Of a stretch of DNA of 8,409 nt, positions 4,270 through 8,409 are shown one piece after another. The number at the start of each line of letters is the position of its first letter. The first letter of the stretch is position 1. The notes beneath the pieces were generated by a model, which had not been told where the DNA came from, did no database searches, and saw only the letters and a program-made list of their open reading frames with translations. The DNA is taken from the NCBI GenBank assembly GCA_946644025.1, contig CAMPCG010000113.1:1-8409 (forward strand), given 5' to 3'. The stretch comes from an uncultured Prevotellaceae bacterium. Its GTDB lineage: Bacteria; Bacteroidota; Bacteroidia; Bacteroidales; Bacteroidaceae. Made by a program: the position numbers and the translations under genes.

Positions 4270-7122
4270 ATGAGTACAACGTCGCCCTCCTTCTTCCGTT
4301 TGCCGCAATATGATTGCGGCCACCACCGCTTGCAGCCCCTCAGCCACCGCTTGCTGCCACTTCTGTTGGCGCTCTGCCTCCTGCAGCCTCTGTTTCGGCT
4401 GTGCTGCGGCATTGCCGCTGCTCCCCGTGCCCTCCCTTCACCCTTCACTCTTCACCCTTCGCCTTTCCTCTCGTCCTCCCTCAGTTTCCGCCGCTTTACC
4501 ACCCAGGACGGCCTGCCACAGATGCAGACCGAGACCGTCTGGCAGGACACCCGCGGCTACATCTACATTGGCACCCTCTCCGGCTTCGTGCGCTACGACG
4601 GTCGCACGCTGACGCCCTTCCTTCAGGGCCGCCGCATCAACATCGTCGATTTCCAGGAGCTGGACGGCAAGGTCTACGCCTTCGGTTTCGGCCGTTACTG
4701 GAGCTTCGACGCTCTGCACCCGTCGCTCACCCTCCATTCCACTGACTCCGCCGGTGAGCGCATGCTGAACAACTTCAATGCCGCAGACTTGCCGCCGGGC
4801 TTCCTGCTCACCGAGGACGGCGAAGAACAGCAGCGCGCTCTTTGCCGTCTCACACCCGCCGGACTGCAACCTGTAGATACGCCTACCAGCCTTCAGTCCG
4901 CTGATAGCGCCCCTTCCGTTTACCACTTTCCACCTTCCTCTTTCCTCTCGCCTCTCCTCGACCTCATGCTGCCCGACCGCAAGCTCTACGTCGACAGCAC
5001 CGGCGTTTACATCCCCACGCCGCAAGGGCTCTACCGCGTTGACCCCTCTGGCCGCGAACATCTGCTGACGTCACAGCCCGACGTCTACAGCCTCTGCCGT
5101 TGGCAGGGTCGACTCTGGGCCTTCGCCGAGAATGGTGCCTTCGCGATAGATTCGCGCTTGTCGAACACCGACCCTGGGCCGCGGAATGTGACTGACACGA
5201 TTCACTACGAGGGCCTGTCGGCCGACTACGGACTCCTTGTGCGCACCACGCACAGCGACGAGCTGCTTCTGGCCGACGCCCACAGCCTCTACACCCTCGA
5301 TGCCGACGGACGCTTGCATCTGCTGGCTGGTGGTTTCAACCTCATCAAGGACCTCTTCGTCGACCACTGGGACCGCCTTTGGATGGCCACCTATCAGGGC
5401 GCTTACTGTTTCTTCAACCGCCGTTTCACCAATCATCGCCTCCATGATGCGAACGACATCGTGCGAGCCATTGCCCCTCTGCCAGACGGCCGCATGGTCA
5501 TGGGCACGCTCAACGGCAAGCTCCTCGCAGGTGACCGTTTGCTGAGCGACATGCCCGACGACTTCTTCGTGCCCAGCAGTGCCGTCATCGACGGTAAGGT
5601 CTACATGGCCTGCCGGGGCGATGTGGCGGTGGTGGAGGAGAGTGGAAAGTGGAAGGAGGAAGGTGGAGTGCCCGCCCTGCGCTGGCTGCACCTGCCTTAC
5701 ACGCGCTACCAGTTTGTCAGCGAGGCCGGCGGGCGCCTCATTCTGGGCACGCGCCAGATGGTGCTCAGCTACAACCCCACCACCGGCACTACCGACACGC
5801 TGACCACCGACATTCCTCATCCCTGGTGCGCCGCCACCGATGGCGACGGGCGCCTCTGGGTGGGCAGCACCTACGGCCTGTTCTGCCTTGTAGCTCCCGA
5901 CAGCGTGCAGAAGGCTGCCTACGGTCAGCAGCGTCTCACCGTCACCACGATGGCACGCGGCCTTGATGGCACCATCTACTTCGCCACTGGCGACTCGCTG
6001 CTCACTGTGCGCCGTGGCTGTCAGGTGGAGCAGCTCAGCGACACGCTCAACGCCCTGCTCAACGGTCACGAGGTGCGCCAGTTGCACGTCTCGCCGCGCG
6101 GCTATCTGGTCATCGCTGTCATCGACGGCATCTTCGTGGTGCGTCTCACCAGCGATGGGCGCGCCGCCGAGACGGTCTTCTTCAACCACCTGAACGGTTT
6201 TACGATGATCGAGCCGCAGCAGGCCCGCATGGCCGAGAGCAGCGACGGCACCGTCTGGATGCCCTGCTTGGAGGGCCTTACGTCGTTCCGCCCTGAAGAG
6301 CTGCTCACCGACAGCCAGGCCGACACCTACATCGCGCCGCCCGTGGCCTGGTGGCAGCGCTGGTGGGTCATCGCCCTGGGCCTGCTGACGCTGCTGCTGC
6401 TCGTCTTCGCCCTGGTGCTGCAGACTGAGCAGCACCGCCACCGTCGCCGCCTGCGCCGCCTGCAGCGCGAGAAGAAGCTGAAGGAACTGCAAATCAACGC
6501 CATCCGCCTGAAGGCCATCCCACACTTCCACGCCAACGTGCTGGCGGGCATTGAGTACTTCCTCATGAACAACGACACGGCCGAGGCCACCCGCTACCTG
6601 AAGCTCTACAGCGACTTCACCAACCAGACGCTCATCGACATCGACCGCCCGGCACGCACCGTCGCCGAAGAGGTGGCCTACACCCGCATCTACCTGCAGC
6701 TCGAGCAACTGCGCTACGGCGACCGTCTGCACTACGACATCACGGTTGCCGACGATGTCAACCAGCAGGCGTTGCTGCCCACCATGCTGCTGCACACCTA
6801 CTGCCAGAACGCCGTGAAGCACGGCATCAGCAACCGCCCCACGGGCGGCACCATCACCCTCAGCATCAGCCAGCGGCAGGACGGTTACGTCGTCGTTGTC
6901 GTCGAGGACGACGGGGTGGGGCGTGCCGCTGCGGCCCGGCTGAACCGCAACTCCACGCAGCAGGGCCTGCGTATCCTCATGGAGCAGATAGAGCTGTACA
7001 ACCAAACCAACCGGCGCCCCATCCGTCAGACCGTCACCGACCTCTGCGACGCCGACGGCCGTCCCGTCGGCACACGCTTCGAAATGGCCGTCCCCCAGGA
7101 CTACGCCTTCACGCAACTCTAA
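4270..7122 (+). CDS. LytS-type sensor histidine kinase with periplasmic Reg_prop beta-propeller
   Basis: With ATG 4270 as start the protein is 950 residues. A signal or anchor segment (about 27-50) is followed by a periplasmic propeller (about 76-690) with two-component-propeller repeats such as VWQDTRGYIYIGTLSGFVRYDG-like, DGDGRLWVGSTYGL and SSDGTVWMPCLEGL. One membrane helix follows (about 698-717). The kinase core has the His box AIPHFHANV (H752), N-box N847, G1 loop DGVG (881-884) and G2 loop GLR (899-901), as in PF06580/HATPase. It should sense a periplasmic ligand and phosphorylate the regulator encoded 58 nt downstream. The frame stays open upstream to a GTG at 4117, but that lies before the promoter and would bury the signal segment. 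Odd points: no Y_Y_Y domain before the membrane helix, an altered His box, and three heptamer-repeat tracts in the coding sequence. The ligand cannot be told. Confidence 0.87.
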   Translation: MSTTSPSFFRLPQYDCGHHRLQPLSHRLLPLLLALCLLQPLFRLCCGIAAAPRALPSPFTLHPSPFLSSSLSFRRFTTQDGLPQMQTETVWQDTRGYIYIGTLSGFVRYDGRTLTPFLQGRRINIVDFQELDGKVYAFGFGRYWSFDALHPSLTLHSTDSAGERMLNNFNAADLPPGFLLTEDGEEQQRALCRLTPAGLQPVDTPTSLQSADSAPSVYHFPPSSFLSPLLDLMLPDRKLYVDSTGVYIPTPQGLYRVDPSGREHLLTSQPDVYSLCRWQGRLWAFAENGAFAIDSRLSNTDPGPRNVTDTIHYEGLSADYGLLVRTTHSDELLLADAHSLYTLDADGRLHLLAGGFNLIKDLFVDHWDRLWMATYQGAYCFFNRRFTNHRLHDANDIVRAIAPLPDGRMVMGTLNGKLLAGDRLLSDMPDDFFVPSSAVIDGKVYMACRGDVAVVEESGKWKEEGGVPALRWLHLPYTRYQFVSEAGGRLILGTRQMVLSYNPTTGTTDTLTTDIPHPWCAATDGDGRLWVGSTYGLFCLVAPDSVQKAAYGQQRLTVTTMARGLDGTIYFATGDSLLTVRRGCQVEQLSDTLNALLNGHEVRQLHVSPRGYLVIAVIDGIFVVRLTSDGRAAETVFFNHLNGFTMIEPQQARMAESSDGTVWMPCLEGLTSFRPEELLTDSQADTYIAPPVAWWQRWWVIALGLLTLLLLVFALVLQTEQHRHRRRLRRLQREKKLKELQINAIRLKAIPHFHANVLAGIEYFLMNNDTAEATRYLKLYSDFTNQTLIDIDRPARTVAEEVAYTRIYLQLEQLRYGDRLHYDITVADDVNQQALLPTMLLHTYCQNAVKHGISNRPTGGTITLSISQRQDGYVVVVVEDDGVGRAAAARLNRNSTQQGLRILMEQIELYNQTNRRPIRQTVTDLCDADGRPVGTRFEMAVPQDYAFTQL
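4436..4470 (+). repeat. five tandem heptamers inside the sensor gene (tract 1)
   Basis: Units CTTCACC, CTTCACT, CTTCACC, CTTCGCC and TTTCCTC run in register over 35 nt. They encode residues about 56-67 (serine, proline, phenylalanine, leucine rich) between the signal segment and the propeller. The tract and its flanks (4431-4483) have two G in 53 nt, unlike the rest of the gene. Seven is not a multiple of three, so gain or loss of one unit would shift the frame. Confidence 0.75.
4923..4957 (+). repeat. five heptamers inside the sensor gene (tract 2)
   Basis: Units CCACTTT, CCACCTT, CCTCTTT, CCTCTCG and CCTCTCC fill 35 nt and encode residues about 218-230, a low-complexity stretch VYHFPPSSFLSPLL. 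It sits between two propeller segments, where a surface loop would tolerate it. Confidence 0.7.
5632..5666 (-). repeat. five heptamers inside the sensor gene, inverted (tract 3)
   Basis: Read on the minus strand the units are CCACCTT, CCTCCTT, CCACTTT, CCACTCT and CCTCCAC, the same type as tract 2 in opposite orientation. On the coding strand the stretch is purine rich and encodes a charged loop, EESGKWKEEGG, at residues about 455-466. It shares exact 12-mer and 11-mer inverted matches with tract 2. Confidence 0.7.
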
Positions 7123-7127
7123 CCCTC

Positions 7128-7161
7128 AACTCCTTTACCTCCCCAACTCCTTTACCTCCCC
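7128..7161 (+). repeat. two 17-bp tandem copies in the sensor-regulator linker
   Basis: AACTCCTTTACCTCCCC occurs at 7128-7144 and again, identical, at 7145-7161, followed by AACTCCTCAACTCTCAACT to the base before the regulator's ATG. The whole linker 7123-7180 has no G in 58 nt. It holds no promoter and no Shine-Dalgarno, so sensor and regulator are probably cotranscribed. Confidence 0.85.
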
Positions 7162-7180
7162 AACTCCTCAACTCTCAACT

Positions 7181-7918
7181 ATGAACTCTGAATTTCCCCT
7201 CCGTACCATCGTCGTCGAGGACGAGCGCCTGCCGCGCCTCACGCTGCTGCAGAAGCTGGAAGACCTGCGACAGCAGGTGGAGGTCGTCGACAGCTGCGAC
7301 AACTACGACGACGCCCTGCAGAGCATTCTGCGGCTGAAGCCCGACCTGTTGTTGCTCGACATCCAACTACAGGGCCGCGACGCCATCGAGCTGCTCAACG
7401 AGGTGTCGCAGAGCATGCCCCTGCCCTACGTCATTTTTACTACTGCCTACAGCGACCGCAACTATCTGATGAGCGCCATCAAGCTCGCCGCTGTAGACTA
7501 CCTGCTGAAGCCCATCGACAAGAACAACCTTGCCGTGGCCATTGCCAAGGCCGTCGAGCGCTACGAGGCTACCCACCCCCGCCTCGATGCCGACACCGGC
7601 CGCCACGTGCTGCGCACCGCCACCGGCAAGCTGCTGCTCCAGGATGACGACATCGCCTATGTGCGTGCCGACGGCAACTACTCGCAGGTTTCCACCTTCG
7701 ATGCCGTCGAGGATACCCTCGTCAGCCTCGCCGCCATGGAGCAGACCCTCGACAAGGCCACCTTCTGGCGCATCGACCGCAGTACCATCGTCAATCGGCG
7801 TCTCGTCTACAAGCTCAATGCCAAGCGCCGCCTCTGCACCTTCCGCTCACCCGACGGCCGCACCGTCACCCTCGAACTGTCGAAGGCCGGCCTCGACGCC
7901 ATGCTGCGACTGCTCTGA
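7181..7918 (+). CDS. LytTR-family response regulator
   Basis: This 245-residue cytoplasmic regulator has a CheY-like receiver (about 8-125). The acidic pocket is E13-D14-E15, the phosphoacceptor D60 sits in LLLLDIQL, and T88 and K110 (LLKPID) complete the switch residues, so it looks fully functional. A LytTR DNA-binding domain follows (about 140-243), with IAYVRADGNYSQV and FWRIDRSTIVNRRLV as family-typical segments. LytTR domains bind pairs of about 9-bp direct repeats about 12 bp apart. It pairs with the sensor upstream, joined by a G-free 58-nt linker. Such a repeat pair lies 23 nt after its own stop, before the next gene's promoter, which makes that gene a candidate target. Specific targets are inferred only. 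Confidence 0.93.
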   Translation: MNSEFPLRTIVVEDERLPRLTLLQKLEDLRQQVEVVDSCDNYDDALQSILRLKPDLLLLDIQLQGRDAIELLNEVSQSMPLPYVIFTTAYSDRNYLMSAIKLAAVDYLLKPIDKNNLAVAIAKAVERYEATHPRLDADTGRHVLRTATGKLLLQDDDIAYVRADGNYSQVSTFDAVEDTLVSLAAMEQTLDKATFWRIDRSTIVNRRLVYKLNAKRRLCTFRSPDGRTVTLELSKAGLDAMLRLL

Positions 7919-7940
7919 GAGGCTCCGTCCCCCGAAACGT

Positions 7941-7970
7941 GCCGTTCGTCACGCCCAAGCGCCCGTTCGT
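7941..7970 (+). promoter_or_regulatory. candidate LytTR binding site (9-12-9 direct repeat)
   Basis: GCCGTTCGT (7941-7949) and CCCGTTCGT (7962-7970) are separated by exactly 12 bp. Each fits 8 of 9 positions of the LytTR consensus as I recall it, [TA][AC][CA]GTTN[AG][TG] with 12-13 bp spacing. A degenerate third unit CTCCGTCC lies 21 bp further up at 7923. The site is 19 bp before the -33 element of the 8066 gene, a position suited to activation. Confidence 0.5.
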
Positions 7971-7985
7971 CAAAAGGGGCTTTTT
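7957..7985 (+). terminator. weak possible intrinsic terminator after the regulator gene
   Basis: AAGC, one G/G mismatch and CC (7957-7963) can pair with GG, G and GCTT (7976-7982) around a 12-nt loop, followed by T to 7985. It lies 39 nt after the regulator stop and before the next promoter. The stem is short and the T run is only five long, and it overlaps the second LytTR-like repeat. Confidence 0.3.
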
Positions 7986-7989
7986 GGCG

Positions 7990-8021
7990 TTGGCCCGTTT
8001 CGCTTTTTCTTCGTATCTTTG
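7990..8021 (+). promoter_or_regulatory. Bacteroidetes-type promoter of the secreted-protein gene
   Basis: TTG at 7990-7992 and TATCTTTG at 8014-8021 are 21 bp apart and match the Bacteroides -33/-7 consensus. The expected start near 8026 gives a leader of about 40 nt before the ATG at 8066, an ordinary arrangement. Confidence 0.72.
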
Positions 8022-8065
8022 TCGGCAGAATCACCATATTATTAACCCTTTAACGACAAACGATT

Positions 8066-8409
8066 ATGAAGAAACTATTCCTTTCCGTCGTAGCCGCCAT
8101 AGTGGCCACTACGGCAGTCAACGCACAGAGTTCGCTCCTGGCCACGCTGAGCCATGAGGGCAACATCTCCACCTTCTACGGCGCCGGTGCCCTGCGCGAG
8201 GCCCACGCCTCCGCACAGGACGGCGACATCATCACCCTCTCGAGCGGGTCGTTCACATCGGTAGAGATTACCAAGGGCATCACCATCCGTGGCGCCGGCA
8301 TGGACGTCGATGCCACCACGCAGAGCGAGCCTACCATTATTGTGGGCGACTTCAACATCAACATTCCCGCCTCGGCTACAAAGGCACTCACCATCGAGGG
8401 CATCTACAG
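8066..8409 (+). CDS. secreted protein, probably right-handed beta-helix (5' part, cut by window end)
   Basis: An open frame runs from ATG 8066 to the window edge, 114 complete codons with no stop. The start is MKKLFLSVVAAIVATTAVNA, a clear signal peptide probably cut after A20. The next residues, LREAHASAQDGDIITLSSGSF and then VEITKGITIRGAG, are typical of the start of pectate-lyase-like parallel beta-helix proteins, where a listing of positions is followed by short strands ending in GITIRGAG. Such proteins act at the cell surface as adhesins or polysaccharide-binding or cleaving enzymes; which applies cannot be told from the N-terminus. It has its own promoter and a candidate LytTR site upstream, so it may be controlled by the preceding two-component pair. 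Confidence 0.8.
   Translation, partial: MKKLFLSVVAAIVATTAVNAQSSLLATLSHEGNISTFYGAGALREAHASAQDGDIITLSSGSFTSVEITKGITIRGAGMDVDATTQSEPTIIVGDFNINIPASATKALTIEGIY

Noticed and set aside
5071..7116. 681-codon open frame on the minus strand opposite the sensor gene
   Set aside because: It mirrors the codon pattern of the GC-rich sense gene; the protein is Val/Gly/Asp-rich with no recognisable motif, while the sense strand encodes a clear kinase.

Overview
The window looks like a piece of a GC-rich Bacteroidales chromosome, most likely Prevotella-like. The evidence is two promoters of the Bacteroidetes form (TTG, about 20 bp, then TAnnTTTG), the absence of Shine-Dalgarno sequences before the genes, a SusB-type GH97 glycosidase, and a Reg_prop/LytS sensor paired with a LytTR regulator. 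All six recognisable genes, and a possible remnant of an upstream gene at the left edge, are on the + strand.

Left part (1-3995): a LolD-type ABC ATPase (90-797), a CvfB-type S1-domain RNA-binding protein (822-1655) and a secreted GH97 enzyme with all five SusB catalytic and calcium-binding glutamates (1725-3995). They are separated by short linkers made almost only of C, T and A. I see no promoter of the Bacteroidetes form between them, so they may be read as one transcript.

Middle (3996-4269): a 274-bp repeat-rich intergenic region. It holds a strong GC-rich hairpin, four tandem 22-bp units, a perfect 19-bp palindrome, three GACGAAA motifs spaced 21 bp apart and a clear promoter. That promoter places the transcription start almost on the sensor's ATG.

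Right part (4270-8409): a two-component pair, a periplasmic beta-propeller sensor kinase (4270-7122) and a LytTR response regulator (7181-7918), joined by a 58-nt linker without any G. A second promoter region (7919-8065) follows, with a 9-12-9 direct repeat that fits a LytTR binding site, and then the start of a secreted, probably beta-helical protein (8066 to the window end). My working model is that the pair regulates itself and this surface protein; this is inference.

The most unusual signal is a family of low-complexity pyrimidine tracts with a 7-nt period. One lies between genes (37-85) and three lie inside the sensor gene, each exactly five heptamers long, one of them inverted. I found no mobile element, CRISPR array, tRNA or rRNA.
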